Shown: positions 40,254 to 48,938, counted from the first letter of the stretch. The stretch is 64,000 nucleotides of DNA from Variovorax guangxiensis (GCF_003952165.1 NZ_RXFT01000011.1:158459-222458), one strand, 5' to 3'. Numbers and translations: made by a program. Notes: generated by a model not told the origin, from the sequence alone.

Positions 40254-40875
40254 CGCTTTCGAAGCGCAGCCGGCCGTCCAGGGAGGCGAGGCAGATGCAT
40301 TCGCTGCCGTCCTGGACCACGGGCTGGTGGTGGATTTCTCCATCCGCCGCGTCGAAATCCCCGGGGCCGAACAGGGCCCGCCCGTCGTGGAAGCGGCCGT
40401 GCAGCACCTGGGTCAGCTCCAGCCCCTGGTGCGTGTGCTGCGGCAGGTACTTGCCGGCCGCGATGCGCAGCAGGAAGACGTTCGCATCCGGCGCCTCGGG
40501 CACGCTCACGCGGCTCCAGCGCATGCCGGGACCGATCCAGCGCCATGGCGTGGCGCTGCAGTGGGCGAGGGCGCGTGGCCAGCGCGCGCCGGGCGGCAGC
40601 GGCGGCGGCGCGCTCACCCGCACGGTCCCGGCAGGCGCGCTCTCGAGCGCGTCGATCGCTGCCCAGGTGCGCGCCAGCGCATCGTCGGCCATCGGCACGG
40701 GCTCCAGTTCGTCGAGCAGGATGCCGCCCAGGGCATCGAGCGTGCGCGCGCGCTCGCGGCACAGCGGGCACAGTTCGAGGTGGCTGGCCAGTACCAGCCG
40801 CGTTCCTGCCGGCAACTGGCCGGAGGCCCGGGCCAGCAGCAGGTCGTCGTCGGGGTGGTGTCGGATATCCATCAT
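40216..40875 (-). CDS. chrR: ChrR family zinc-binding anti-sigma factor
   Basis: 219 residues. The N-terminal zinc-binding anti-sigma domain has HxxxCxxC in 'VLASHLELCPLCRERA' plus an upstream His near 'MMDIRHHPDDD'. The C-terminal cupin domain contains 'LLRIAAGKYLPQHTHQGLELTQVLHGRFHDG' and 'GDFDAADGEIHHQP', the second metal site that in ChrR senses singlet oxygen. Its ATG overlaps the rpoE stop (TGATG), so the two are translationally coupled. In the known system ChrR holds RpoE inactive until singlet oxygen triggers its degradation. Confidence 0.94.
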   Translation of the reverse strand: MMDIRHHPDDDLLLARASGQLPAGTRLVLASHLELCPLCRERARTLDALGGILLDELEPVPMADDALARTWAAIDALESAPAGTVRVSAPPPLPPGARWPRALAHCSATPWRWIGPGMRWSRVSVPEAPDANVFLLRIAAGKYLPQHTHQGLELTQVLHGRFHDGRALFGPGDFDAADGEIHHQPVVQDGSECICLASLDGRLRFESAIARVLGSLVGM

Positions 40876-41531
40876 CAGCGTTCCAGCAGGCGGCGCAGCT
40901 GAGCGACCGCCAGGCGCACGCGCGACTTCACCGTGCCCAGCGGAATGCTCAGCTGGGCCGCGATGCGGGCATGCGGTTCGTCTTCGAAATAGGAAAGGTG
41001 CAGCACCTGCTGCTGCTCGGGCGGCAGCTGCCGAAAGGCGCTGCGCAGGCGTTCGTTCAGGCGCGAGGCGTGCAGTCCATCGTCGAGCGAGGCGCCGTCC
41101 GCCTGGAGCAGGTCGAAATCGAACTCTTCCTCGGCCGACTCCACGCCCTGGCGCCGCCGCAGCGCGTCCACGCGCAGGTTGCGCGCGATGGTGAAGATCC
41201 AGGTCGAGACGGCGGCCTGCGCCGGGTCGAACAGCGCGGCCTTGCGCCACACGCTCACCAGCGCTTCCTGGGCCAGTTCCTCGGCCTGCAGTTCCGGGCA
41301 GCCGATGTGCATCAGGTAGTGCTTGACGCGCGGCGCGAAGTGCGAGAAAAGCCGCGCGAACGCCTCCCTGTCCTGCCGTTCGGCCACGGCCGCCAGGGCC
41401 TGCGCCCAGAGGTCGTCGGAGCGGCGCGGCTGCTTGAAATCGGTCACAACAACAGTCAAGTTGGGCGCTCGGCGGCCGCGGGGCACCGGAATGCCCGCAG
41501 GTTGGGTGGATGGGTCGGGAACGGCGGCCAT
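40875..41531 (-). CDS. rpoE: RpoE-type ECF11 sigma factor
   Basis: About 218 residues. Region 2: 'EAFARLFSHFAPRVKHYLMHIGCPELQAEELAQEALVSVWRKAALFDPAQAAVSTWIFTIARNLRVDALR'. Region 4: 'FRQLPPEQQQVLHLSYFEDEPHARIAAQLSIPLGTVKSRVRLAVAQLRRLL'. The start is uncertain. ATG at 41531 has AAGGG close by, but its own predicted ECF promoter puts the transcript start within a few bases of that ATG, so the message may be nearly leaderless or use a downstream GTG/TTG. It is the master regulator of the surrounding photo-oxidative stress cluster by analogy with Rhodobacter. Confidence 0.93.
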   Translation of the reverse strand: MAAVPDPSTQPAGIPVPRGRRAPNLTVVVTDFKQPRRSDDLWAQALAAVAERQDREAFARLFSHFAPRVKHYLMHIGCPELQAEELAQEALVSVWRKAALFDPAQAAVSTWIFTIARNLRVDALRRRQGVESAEEEFDFDLLQADGASLDDGLHASRLNERLRSAFRQLPPEQQQVLHLSYFEDEPHARIAAQLSIPLGTVKSRVRLAVAQLRRLLER

Positions 41532-41540
41532 GCTAACCCT

Positions 41541-41566
41541 TACGCAATCCGGCCGCGATCGGATCA
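41541..41566 (-). promoter_or_regulatory. Autoregulated ECF11-type promoter of rpoE-chrR
   Basis: Reading leftwards: TGATCC (41566-41561), 16 bases, CGTA (41544-41541), TAAGG continuing. Same boxes and spacing as the promoters at 38093, 41583 and 46769. It indicates positive autoregulation of the sigma/anti-sigma operon. Confidence 0.82.
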
Positions 41567-41582
41567 TCGCCGCAATGCGCCA

Positions 41583-41608
41583 TGGTCCAAATGGTGGTTT
41601 CCTGCGTA
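41583..41608 (+). promoter_or_regulatory. ECF11-type promoter of the FAD-oxidoreductase/DUF1365/cfa operon
   Basis: TGGTCC (41583-41588), 16 bases, CGTA (41605-41608). It differs from the other three by one base in the -35 box. It lies back-to-back with the rpoE promoter; the ATG of the FAD protein is 26 bases downstream, which supports that start over upstream in-frame ATGs. Confidence 0.75.
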
Positions 41609-41634
41609 CAAGCTCCAACACTTGGATACGCACC

Positions 41635-43047
41635 ATGCCGCCCTTCGACCCCCAGTCCGCCCAGCCCACCGTCCTCGTGACACCTACCTCGCCGGGGCAG
41701 GGCCAGCGCATCGCCGTCGTCGGCACCGGCATCTCGGGGCTTTCCTGCGCCTGGCTCCTGTCCCAGCGGCACGAAGTGACGGTGTTCGAGAGCGAATCGC
41801 GCCTCGGCGGGCACAGCAACACGGTGGACGCGCCCGGCCCCGAAGGCACGGTGCCGGTGGATACCGGCTTCATCGTCTACAACGAGCCCGCCTATCCGAA
41901 CCTGAGCGCCTTGTTCCGGCACCTGGGCGTGCCGACCACGGCCTCCGACATGTCCTTCGCCGTCAGCCTCGATGCCGGCCGCCTCGAATACGCAGGAACC
42001 GACCTGCGCGGCCTGTTCGCGCAGAAGCGAAACCTGGCGAGCCCGAGGTTCTGGTCGATGCTGCGTGAGTTGCTGCGGTTCTACCGCGAGGCGCCGCGCG
42101 ATGCCCAGGCCGCCGGCGACCAGGCGCTGGACGACTACCTGGACGCCCGCGGCTACGGCCGCGCGTTTCGCGACGACCATCTCTATCCCATGGCGGCCGC
42201 CATCTGGTCGGCGCCCGCCGCGCGGGTGGGGCGCTATCCGGTGGCGGCCTTCGTGCGCTTCTGCGAGAACCACGGCCTGCTGCAGATCAGCGACCGGCCG
42301 GTCTGGCGCACCGTGGCAGGCGGCAGCCGCGAGTACGTGCAGCGCCTGAGCCGGCCTTTTGCCGACCGGGTCCACCTCGACGAGGCCGTGCTCGAACTGC
42401 ATCGCGAGCCCGACGGCGTGCGCATCCGCACCACCGGCGGCTGGTGGCCCGAGCGCTTCGATCACGTCGTGCTGGCGACCCACGCCGACCGGTCGCTGGC
42501 GCTGCTGCCCGACGCCTCCAGTGCCGAGCGAGCCTTGCTGGGCGCATTTCCCTACAGCCGCAACCTGGCCGTGCTGCACCGCGACCCGGCACTGATGCCG
42601 GCGCGCCGCGCCGTGTGGTCGAGCTGGAACTACCTCGGAACGCGCGGCAGCGGCGCCGCCCCGACGGTGACCTACTGGATGAACCGGCTGCAACCCCACC
42701 TGCCGCAGGGCCCGCGGGCCGAGCCGATCTTCCTGACGCTGAACCCGGTCGCCGGCCCGCGGCCCGAACACCTGATCCGCACGGAGGTCTACGACCATCC
42801 GCTGTTCGATGCCGCCGCCATGGCCGCGCAGCGCCATCTCTGGAACCTGCAGGGCCAGCGCCGCACGTGGTTCTGCGGCGCGTACTTCGGCTCCGGCTTC
42901 CACGAGGACGGCCTGCAGTCCGGCCTGGCGGTCGCCGAGGCGCTGGGTGGCGTCCGCAGGCCCTGGAGCGTGCCTCGGGAGTCCGGGCGCATCCACCTGC
43001 CCCAGGCGATGCAGGCAATGCAGGCAGTACAGGCCGTTTCGTCATGA
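41635..43047 (+). CDS. FAD-dependent amine-oxidase-like oxidoreductase
   Basis: 470 residues. The dinucleotide-binding fold is near the N-terminus: 'IAVVGTGISGLSCAWLLSQRHEVTVFESESRLGGHSNTVD', with GxGxxG and the FAD-binding Glu. The remainder ('VDTGFIVYNEPAYPNLSALFRHLGV', 'GAYFGSGFHEDGLQSGLAVAEALGG') matches the NAD/FAD-binding protein family always found beside DUF1365 and CFA-synthase genes. A fatty-acyl desaturase-like role, as described for UfaD of the furan fatty acid pathway, is an inference from context only. Its stop overlaps the next ATG (ATGA). Confidence 0.9.
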   Translation: MPPFDPQSAQPTVLVTPTSPGQGQRIAVVGTGISGLSCAWLLSQRHEVTVFESESRLGGHSNTVDAPGPEGTVPVDTGFIVYNEPAYPNLSALFRHLGVPTTASDMSFAVSLDAGRLEYAGTDLRGLFAQKRNLASPRFWSMLRELLRFYREAPRDAQAAGDQALDDYLDARGYGRAFRDDHLYPMAAAIWSAPAARVGRYPVAAFVRFCENHGLLQISDRPVWRTVAGGSREYVQRLSRPFADRVHLDEAVLELHREPDGVRIRTTGGWWPERFDHVVLATHADRSLALLPDASSAERALLGAFPYSRNLAVLHRDPALMPARRAVWSSWNYLGTRGSGAAPTVTYWMNRLQPHLPQGPRAEPIFLTLNPVAGPRPEHLIRTEVYDHPLFDAAAMAAQRHLWNLQGQRRTWFCGAYFGSGFHEDGLQSGLAVAEALGGVRRPWSVPRESGRIHLPQAMQAMQAVQAVSS

Positions 43048-43832
43048 GCGGGCAGGGCGGCTCGGCGCTCTATGTCGGGCGCGTCATGCACCAGCGGCTG
43101 CGGCCCAGGCGGCACCGGCTCGCCTACCGCGTCTACAGCGTTCTGGTCGACATCGACGAGCTGCCGCAGCTGAACGCCCGGCTGCGCCTGTTCTCGGTGG
43201 ACCGCTTCAACCTGTTCAGCTTCCACGCCGCCGACTACGGCGATGGCTCGGGCCGCGACCTGCGCGCCCAGGTCGAGGCGCGGCTGCGCGAGGCCGGCCT
43301 GCCCACGGGCGGGGCGATCCGGCTGCTGACCATGCCCAGGCTGCTCGGCCACGTCTTCAATCCGCTCAGCGTGTGGTTCTGCCACGTCCCGGGGGGTGAG
43401 CTGCAGGCGATGGTCTACGAGGTCAACAACACCTTCGGGCAGCGGCACAGCTACCTGATCCCGGTGGCCGACGCCGCCGCCCCGGTCATCGACCAGCGCT
43501 GCGACAAGCAGATGTACGTCTCGCCCTTCAACGGCATGGACCTGCGCTACCGCTTCCGCATCGCGCCGCCGGGCGAGTCGGTGTCGATCGGCGTGAGCGT
43601 GCACGATGCCGACGGCGCCGTGCTCAACGCGCGCCAGGACGGCCAGCGCACCGCGCTGAGCGACCTCGCGCTGCTGCGCGTCTTCCTGACCCATCCGCTG
43701 CTGACCCTCAAGGTCGTCGCGGCCATCCACTGGCAGGCACTGCGCCTGTGGATCAAGCGCGTGCCACTGCATCCGCGTCCGGCAGCCCCGGAGCGCGACA
43801 TCACCATCGTTTCCACGAGCGAGACTCCATGA
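43044..43832 (+). CDS. DUF1365 domain-containing protein
   Basis: 262 residues. Family blocks: 'LYVGRVMHQRLRPRRHRLAYRVYSVLVDIDEL', 'LLTMPRLLGHVFNPLSVWFCH', 'VYEVNNTFGQRHSYLIP' and 'KQMYVSPFNGMDLRYRFRI'. The function is unknown; it always keeps company with the FAD oxidoreductase and a CFA-type methyltransferase. Start and stop both overlap neighbours by four bases, so the three products are probably made in fixed proportion and act in one pathway on membrane lipids. Confidence 0.95.
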   Translation: MSGQGGSALYVGRVMHQRLRPRRHRLAYRVYSVLVDIDELPQLNARLRLFSVDRFNLFSFHAADYGDGSGRDLRAQVEARLREAGLPTGGAIRLLTMPRLLGHVFNPLSVWFCHVPGGELQAMVYEVNNTFGQRHSYLIPVADAAAPVIDQRCDKQMYVSPFNGMDLRYRFRIAPPGESVSIGVSVHDADGAVLNARQDGQRTALSDLALLRVFLTHPLLTLKVVAAIHWQALRLWIKRVPLHPRPAAPERDITIVSTSETP

Positions 43833-45046
43833 GCCTGACCACGCCCTCCGCCCCCGTTCTCGACGCCGTGCCGTCCTTCTCGCCGCTGCGGCGCCTGCTC
43901 GCGCGCACGCGCTTCGGCCGGCTGGCGCTGACGCTGCCCGGCGGGCGCAGCATCGAAGTGGCCGGCCGCGAGCCCGGCCCGCATGCCAGCCTGCGCCTTT
44001 CGAGCTGGCGGCCGATCGTGCGGCTGCTCATGCAGGGCGACCTCGGCCTGGCCCTGAGCTTCCGCGACGGCGAATGGGACAGCCCCGACCTGCTGGCCCT
44101 CTTCGAGTTCGGCCTGGCCAACGAAGCCGCCTGGGGCTCGCTGCTCAAGGGCCGCGGCCCTTCGCGCTGGCTGGCCCGGCTGCTGCACCTGGCGCGCAGG
44201 AACAGCCGCAGCGGCAGCCGGCACAACATCTCCTTCCACTACGACCTGGGCAACGAGTTCTACCGGCACTGGCTCGACGACAGCATGCTGTATTCGAGCG
44301 CGATCTTCAGCGACGAGCCCGACGACACTCTCGAGGCCGCCCAGGCGCGCCGCCTCGATGCCATCCACCGCATGCTCGATACCCCCCAAGGCGCGAACGT
44401 GCTCGAAATCGGCTGCGGCTGGGGAACGCTGGCGGCGAGCCTGGCCCGCCGGCACGAGGCGCGCGTGACGGGGCTCACGCTGTCGGCCGAGCAACTGGCC
44501 TTCGCGCGCGAGCGCGGCCAGGCATGGGGCGTGGCCGAGCGGCTCGACCTGAGGCTGCAGGACTACCGCGACGTGCAGGGCCGGTTCGACCGCATCGTGT
44601 CCATCGAGATGATCGAAGCCGTCGGCGAGACCTACTGGCCCGCCTACTTCGCGACCCTGCGCGACCGCCTCGAGCCCGGCGGTGTCGTGGTGCTGCAGGC
44701 GATCACCATCGCCGACGAGCACTTCGACAGCTACCGCCAGGGCGCCGACTTCATCCAGCACTGCATCTTCCCGGGCGGCATGCTGCCCAGCCCGAGCGTG
44801 CTGCAAGAGCAGGCACGGCGCGCGGGGTTCGTCATCGAGACTTCGCACTGCTTCGGAATGGACTATGCGCGAACGCTCGCCGAGTGGCGCCGGCGGTTCC
44901 TGGCGGCCTGGCCGCAGATCGAGCCGCTGGGCTTCGACGCCGCGTTCAAGCGGCTGTGGACCTACTACCTGTCGTACTGCGAGGCCGGCTTTCGCTCCGG
45001 GCGCATCGATGTGGGGCTGTACCGGCTGCGTGCGGCCGATGCCTGA
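43829..45046 (+). CDS. cfa: Cyclopropane-fatty-acyl-phospholipid synthase family methyltransferase
   Basis: 405 residues. The N-terminal lipid-binding domain contains 'LSFRDGEWDSPDLLALFEFGL'. The catalytic domain has 'NISFHYDLGNEFYRHWLDDSMLYSSAIF', SAM motif I 'VLEIGCGWGTLAASLARR', 'VSIEMIEAVGETYWPAYF' and 'FIQHCIFPGGMLPS'. The enzyme transfers a methylene or methyl group from SAM to an unsaturated acyl chain of phospholipids at the membrane surface. In Rhodobacter the RpoE-controlled homologue acts as a fatty acid methylase (UfaM) rather than a cyclopropane synthase. Which reaction applies here cannot be decided from sequence. Confidence 0.93.
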   Translation: MSLTTPSAPVLDAVPSFSPLRRLLARTRFGRLALTLPGGRSIEVAGREPGPHASLRLSSWRPIVRLLMQGDLGLALSFRDGEWDSPDLLALFEFGLANEAAWGSLLKGRGPSRWLARLLHLARRNSRSGSRHNISFHYDLGNEFYRHWLDDSMLYSSAIFSDEPDDTLEAAQARRLDAIHRMLDTPQGANVLEIGCGWGTLAASLARRHEARVTGLTLSAEQLAFARERGQAWGVAERLDLRLQDYRDVQGRFDRIVSIEMIEAVGETYWPAYFATLRDRLEPGGVVVLQAITIADEHFDSYRQGADFIQHCIFPGGMLPSPSVLQEQARRAGFVIETSHCFGMDYARTLAEWRRRFLAAWPQIEPLGFDAAFKRLWTYYLSYCEAGFRSGRIDVGLYRLRAADA

Positions 45047-45080
45047 GGAGGGCGCCGGCGGCAGACGGCCGAGCGCGGTG

Positions 45081-46667
45081 TCAGGGTGCGTAGCCGCCCG
45101 CCTTTTCGAGCGCGTCGCGAAGTGCGGCTGCCTGCGCCCTGATCGCGTCGGCCTGCTGCTCGGACAGCCGCGAGAGGTTGCGCACCTGCGCGCCGATGCG
45201 CTGGTGCTTCGCGAAGCGCTCGCGGTGCTTGAGCAGGAAGTCCCAGTACAGCGTCGTGAAGGGGCAGGCTTCCGGACCCTGGCTGACGCCGGGCCGGTAG
45301 CGGCACTGGGCGCAATATTGCCCACCGCTCATGCGCTCGATGTACTTGCCGCTGGCGATGTAGGGCTTGCTCGTCATCACGCCGCCGTCGGCGTACTGGC
45401 TCATGCCTGCGGTGTTGGGCAGCTCCACCCATTCCACCGCATCGACGTAGATGGCGAGATACCACTCGTGGACCTCGCGGGGCCGCACGCCGAGCAGCAG
45501 CGCGAACAGGCCAGTGATCATCAGGCGCTGGATGTGGTGGGCGTAGCCCAGGCGCAGCGTCTGCAGGATCGCGTCCGACAGGCAGGCCATCGGCGTATCG
45601 CCGGTCCAGTAGAAGGCCGGCAGCGGCGCCCGCGCATCCAGCGCGTTCGACTCCACGAGGCCGGGCATGGAAGTCCAGTAGACGCCGCGCACATATTCGC
45701 GCCAGCCCAGCACCTGGCGGATGAACCCTTCGGCGCTCGGCAGCGGAATGCGGCCCTCCTGCCAGGCGCGTTCCACCCGCGCGACCACTTCGCGCGGCTC
45801 GATCAGCTTGAGGTTCATCGCGGCCGAGAGGTGGGCGTGCCACAGCCAGGGCTGGCCGGGCCAGATCGCGTCCTGCCAGGGGCCGAAGCCGGGCAGCCGC
45901 TCGTCGACGAAGCGCTCCAGCGCCAGCAGCGCCTGCTCCCGCGTCACCGGCCAGGCGAAGCCATCGAGCTCGCCCGGATGGCGTTCGAACTCCCGGGCCA
46001 CCAGCGCCAGCACCTCCTGCGTGATCGCGTCGGGCTCGAAGCGGGCGGGCTCGGGCACGATGCCCGGACCCTCGGCGCCGAAGGGCTGGCGGTTGTCGGC
46101 ATCGAAATTCCAGCGCCCTCCAGCGGGCCCGTAGCCTGGCGTTCCTTCTTCGCCCTCCATCAGCACGCGGTGCTGGCGGCGCATCTGCCGGTAGAAGTTT
46201 TCCATGCGCAGGGTGCGGCGGCCGCGGGCATGGTCGGCGAACTCGCGCACGGTGCAGAAGAAGTGGCGGTCGTCGCGCAACTCCAGCGCGAGTCCGGCCT
46301 CGGCGGCGGCGCGGCGCAGCGCGCGCAGCACGCGCCAGTCGCCCGGCGCGGTCATCACCAGCCGTCCGGGCCGCAGCAGCCGGATCGTACGCGCCAGTTC
46401 GCCGGCCAGGCTGCCGGTGTTCGCGGGATCGTCCAGGCGCACGTAGTGCAGCGGCCAGCCGCGCTCGCGCAGCAGCCGCGCATGGTGGCGCATGGCGGAC
46501 AGGAACAGGGCGATCCGGATTCGGCTGGAGGCGACGTGCGTGGACTCCTCGCGCACCTCGGCCATCCAGATGCCGTCGCGCGCGGGGTCGAAGCCGTCGA
46601 AGGCCGAGGCCCGGCCGTCCAGCTGGTCGCCCAGCACCAGCACCAATTGGCGGATCGGCGGCGTCAT
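45081..46667 (-). CDS. phrB: FeS-type cryptochrome/(6-4) photolyase (PhrB-like)
   Basis: 528 residues from the ATG at 46667 (GGGAGAG upstream); upstream in-frame sequence covers its promoter. N-terminal domain: 'QLVLVLGDQLDGRASAFDG'. FAD-binding part: 'GFIRQVLGWREYVRGVYW', 'HHIQRLMITGLFALLLGVRPREVHEWYLAIYVDAVEWVELPNT' and 'YIASGKYIERMS'. The 4Fe-4S cysteines occur as C-x2-C-x12-C in 'YCAQCRYRPGVSQGPEACP', plus a fourth in 'MACLSDAIL', the spacing seen in Agrobacterium PhrB. It repairs UV (6-4) photoproducts using light. It is convergent with cfa and has its own ECF11-type promoter. Confidence 0.94.
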   Translation of the reverse strand: MTPPIRQLVLVLGDQLDGRASAFDGFDPARDGIWMAEVREESTHVASSRIRIALFLSAMRHHARLLRERGWPLHYVRLDDPANTGSLAGELARTIRLLRPGRLVMTAPGDWRVLRALRRAAAEAGLALELRDDRHFFCTVREFADHARGRRTLRMENFYRQMRRQHRVLMEGEEGTPGYGPAGGRWNFDADNRQPFGAEGPGIVPEPARFEPDAITQEVLALVAREFERHPGELDGFAWPVTREQALLALERFVDERLPGFGPWQDAIWPGQPWLWHAHLSAAMNLKLIEPREVVARVERAWQEGRIPLPSAEGFIRQVLGWREYVRGVYWTSMPGLVESNALDARAPLPAFYWTGDTPMACLSDAILQTLRLGYAHHIQRLMITGLFALLLGVRPREVHEWYLAIYVDAVEWVELPNTAGMSQYADGGVMTSKPYIASGKYIERMSGGQYCAQCRYRPGVSQGPEACPFTTLYWDFLLKHRERFAKHQRIGAQVRNLSRLSEQQADAIRAQAAALRDALEKAGGYAP

Positions 46668-46768
46668 GAACGGCTCTCCCGCATCGGGGCGGGCGTGATC
46701 GAAGCTGGCATCGTGACTCCCGGAAATGCGGCGGCCCGGGCCGAACGTCGCCGGCCCCGCAACTTCCC

Positions 46769-46794
46769 TACGCCGCAGGGCCGTGCCCGGATCA
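46769..46794 (-). promoter_or_regulatory. ECF11-type promoter of the photolyase gene
   Basis: Reading leftwards: TGATCC (46794-46789), 16 bases, CGTA (46772-46769). Same architecture as the three other promoters of this cluster, about 100 bases before the photolyase ATG. It places light-damage repair under RpoE control, as known for phrA in Rhodobacter. Confidence 0.82.
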
Positions 46795-46828
46795 CCGCCG
46801 CAGCTTTCGCCGCACAGGCCCGGTCCGC

Positions 46829-47383
46829 ATGAAGACACTGACGCGCCAGTACGGCCCCACCGTTCTCAACCTCGTGGTCTTCCAGGCCGCCTGGTTCGCG
46901 TGCGTGCTGGGCGCCGCGCGCGGCGCGCCCGGCTGGGGCGTGGCGGCCTGCATCGGCGCCGTGCTGCTGAACCTGTGGCTCAGCGATGCGCGCCGCGACG
47001 AACTGCTGCTGGCGCTGTGCGCGGTGCTGCTGGGCCTGGCATGGGACACCGGCATGGCGCGCGGCGGCGTGCTGGTCTATGCCTCGCCGGGGCCCTGGCC
47101 GGGCGTGGCGCCCGCGTGGATCCTGGGGCTGTGGGCGCTCTTCTCGATCACGCTGCGCGGGCCGCTGCGCTGGCTGCACGGGCGCTGGCTGCTCTCGGCC
47201 GTGATCGGCGGCGTAGGGGGTGCCTTGTCTTACGCGGCCGCGGTGCGGATGGGGGCCGGCCACTTTCCCGACCCCAGCCGGGCGATGCTGGTGCTGGGTG
47301 CCGGCTGGGCCGTGATGACGCCGCTGCTCGTTGAGCTGGCGCGCTGGCTGGGGCAGCGCGCCACCCGCCGCATGCTGCGCTGA
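46829..47383 (+). CDS. DUF2878 family membrane protein
   Basis: 184 residues with five or six transmembrane helices: 'LNLVVFQAAWFACVLGAARGAPGWGVAACIGAVLLNLWLSDARRDELLLAL' and 'AWILGLWALFSITLRGPLRWLHGRW' are typical of DUF2878. Function unknown. It is divergent from the photolyase gene. I see no ECF11-type box in its orientation, although the family often travels with this cluster. Confidence 0.88.
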   Translation: MKTLTRQYGPTVLNLVVFQAAWFACVLGAARGAPGWGVAACIGAVLLNLWLSDARRDELLLALCAVLLGLAWDTGMARGGVLVYASPGPWPGVAPAWILGLWALFSITLRGPLRWLHGRWLLSAVIGGVGGALSYAAAVRMGAGHFPDPSRAMLVLGAGWAVMTPLLVELARWLGQRATRRMLR

Positions 47384-47420
47384 TTCCGCCGGGCCCGTCT
47401 GCTTCAGAGCCGCATGAGGC

Positions 47421-48938
47421 TCAGCCCGCCACCCATTCCTCCTGGCTGACCCAGCAGTTGCGTCCACCCTGCTTGGCCTTGTAGAGCGCGGCGTCCGCCG
47501 CCTCGACGAGCCGCTGCTCCGGCGCGTGCGACTGCGGGTCCTGCAGGGTCGCCACGCCGATGCTGACGGTGACCTGCCCATGCGGGCTCTCGCTGTGGGT
47601 GATGCCGAGCGCGCGCACCTGTTCGAGCATGAGTTCCGCGACCTTGCGGGCGCCCTGCAGGCCGGTGCTGGGCAGCACGATCGCCAGCTCCTCTCCGCCG
47701 TAGCGCGCGACCAGGTCGCCCGGGCGCCTGACGCTGCGCCTGAGCGCCATCGCGACGGCCCTCAGGCACTGGTCGCCGGCGACGTGGCCATAGGCATCGT
47801 TGAAGCTCTTGAAGTAGTCCAGGTCCAGCAGCAGCAGCGACAGGGCCGTGCCTTCCCTGGCCGCGCGGCGGGATTCCTGCGCCAGCACTTCGTCGAAGCT
47901 GCGGCGGTTGGCCAGGCCGGTGAGCGGGTCCTGCGTCGCCAAAATCTCCAGCCGGCGGTTGGCCTGCAGCAGGTCCTCGCGCGCGGCCATCAGCGAAGCC
48001 TCGGCCCTGATCCGCCGCCCGATGTTGATGATCAGCTTCCAGCCCACCGCCGCCACCGCGGTCAGCAGGGCGCCGACGACGGCGAGCGTCAGCAGCGCCT
48101 GGTGCCTCCAGGCCTGCAGCGCCTGGTCGCGGCCCACCGCCACGGTGGTCAGCACCGGGTAGCGGTCGCTCTTGCGGAAGGCGTAGAGCCGCTTCGTTCC
48201 ATCCACGCTGGAGCGGAACGATGCTGTACCCGAAGTGCCCGAGAAGTGGCGCTGGAAATTGACCGACTTCGAGAAGTCGAGGCCGACGTACTTCTCGCGG
48301 TAGGGGTAGAGCACCAGCATCTGCCCCGTGTTGGTGCTCAGGCCGATGGTGCCGGTGTCGGGCAGGGCGATGGTTCCGAATGCGCGCAGGAAGTTCTGCA
48401 GGCCCAGGCCGATGACGACGACGCCTGCGAACTGGCCCTTGTCGTCTTCGAGGCGTCGGCTGACCGTGATACCCCATTCGCCGGTGAACGGGTTGCGAAG
48501 CGGCGGGCTGATGAGGACATCGTTGGAGCGCGTGTCGCGGTGATGCACGAAGTAGGGCCGATGTGCGCTGTTGGTGCCCGGCGGAACCTGTCCCTTGGAG
48601 TAGATCAGCCAGTCGCCCCTGGCATCGAGGACGGCGACGCCGTCGAGCGGGTCGAGCAGGCGCTTCTGCCGCTCGACCAGCGACTGCACGCGCTGCAGGT
48701 GCGCGTGCGGGTGACCGTCGGCCTTCAGCGTCTCGGTCACGCCCTGCAGCAGCATGTCGCTCTGGGTGAAGATGCCTTCGGCGTAGATGTTCAGCGCCTG
48801 GGCGAGATTGAGGTTGTTGGTGTCGGCTGCGGCCAGCGTCTGTTCGCGCGATGTCCAGAGCTGCCAGCCGGTGGCTGCCGACACCGAGACCATGACGGCC
48901 GCGAGCAGGGTCTTCGCAAGGCGAACGTCCCGCTTCAC
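47421..48938 (-). CDS. Membrane-bound diguanylate cyclase (Cache-GGDEF)
   Basis: 505 residues from the GTG at 48938, chosen because GAGGAG lies eight bases upstream; an ATG at 48992 in the same frame has no ribosome site. Order: TM helix (~10-30), periplasmic Cache-like domain ('GVAVLDARGDWLIYSKGQVPPGTNSAHRPYFVHHR', 'GEWGITVSRRLEDDKGQFAGVVV'), second TM (~275-300), then GGDEF: 'DPLTGLANRRSFDEVL', 'LDLDYFKSFNDAYGH' and active-site 'RYGGEELAIVL'. An RxxD inhibitory site lies five residues before GGEEL. It makes cyclic di-GMP, with product feedback expected. No EAL domain. Confidence 0.92.
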   Translation of the reverse strand: MKRDVRLAKTLLAAVMVSVSAATGWQLWTSREQTLAAADTNNLNLAQALNIYAEGIFTQSDMLLQGVTETLKADGHPHAHLQRVQSLVERQKRLLDPLDGVAVLDARGDWLIYSKGQVPPGTNSAHRPYFVHHRDTRSNDVLISPPLRNPFTGEWGITVSRRLEDDKGQFAGVVVIGLGLQNFLRAFGTIALPDTGTIGLSTNTGQMLVLYPYREKYVGLDFSKSVNFQRHFSGTSGTASFRSSVDGTKRLYAFRKSDRYPVLTTVAVGRDQALQAWRHQALLTLAVVGALLTAVAAVGWKLIINIGRRIRAEASLMAAREDLLQANRRLEILATQDPLTGLANRRSFDEVLAQESRRAAREGTALSLLLLDLDYFKSFNDAYGHVAGDQCLRAVAMALRRSVRRPGDLVARYGGEELAIVLPSTGLQGARKVAELMLEQVRALGITHSESPHGQVTVSIGVATLQDPQSHAPEQRLVEAADAALYKAKQGGRNCWVSQEEWVAG

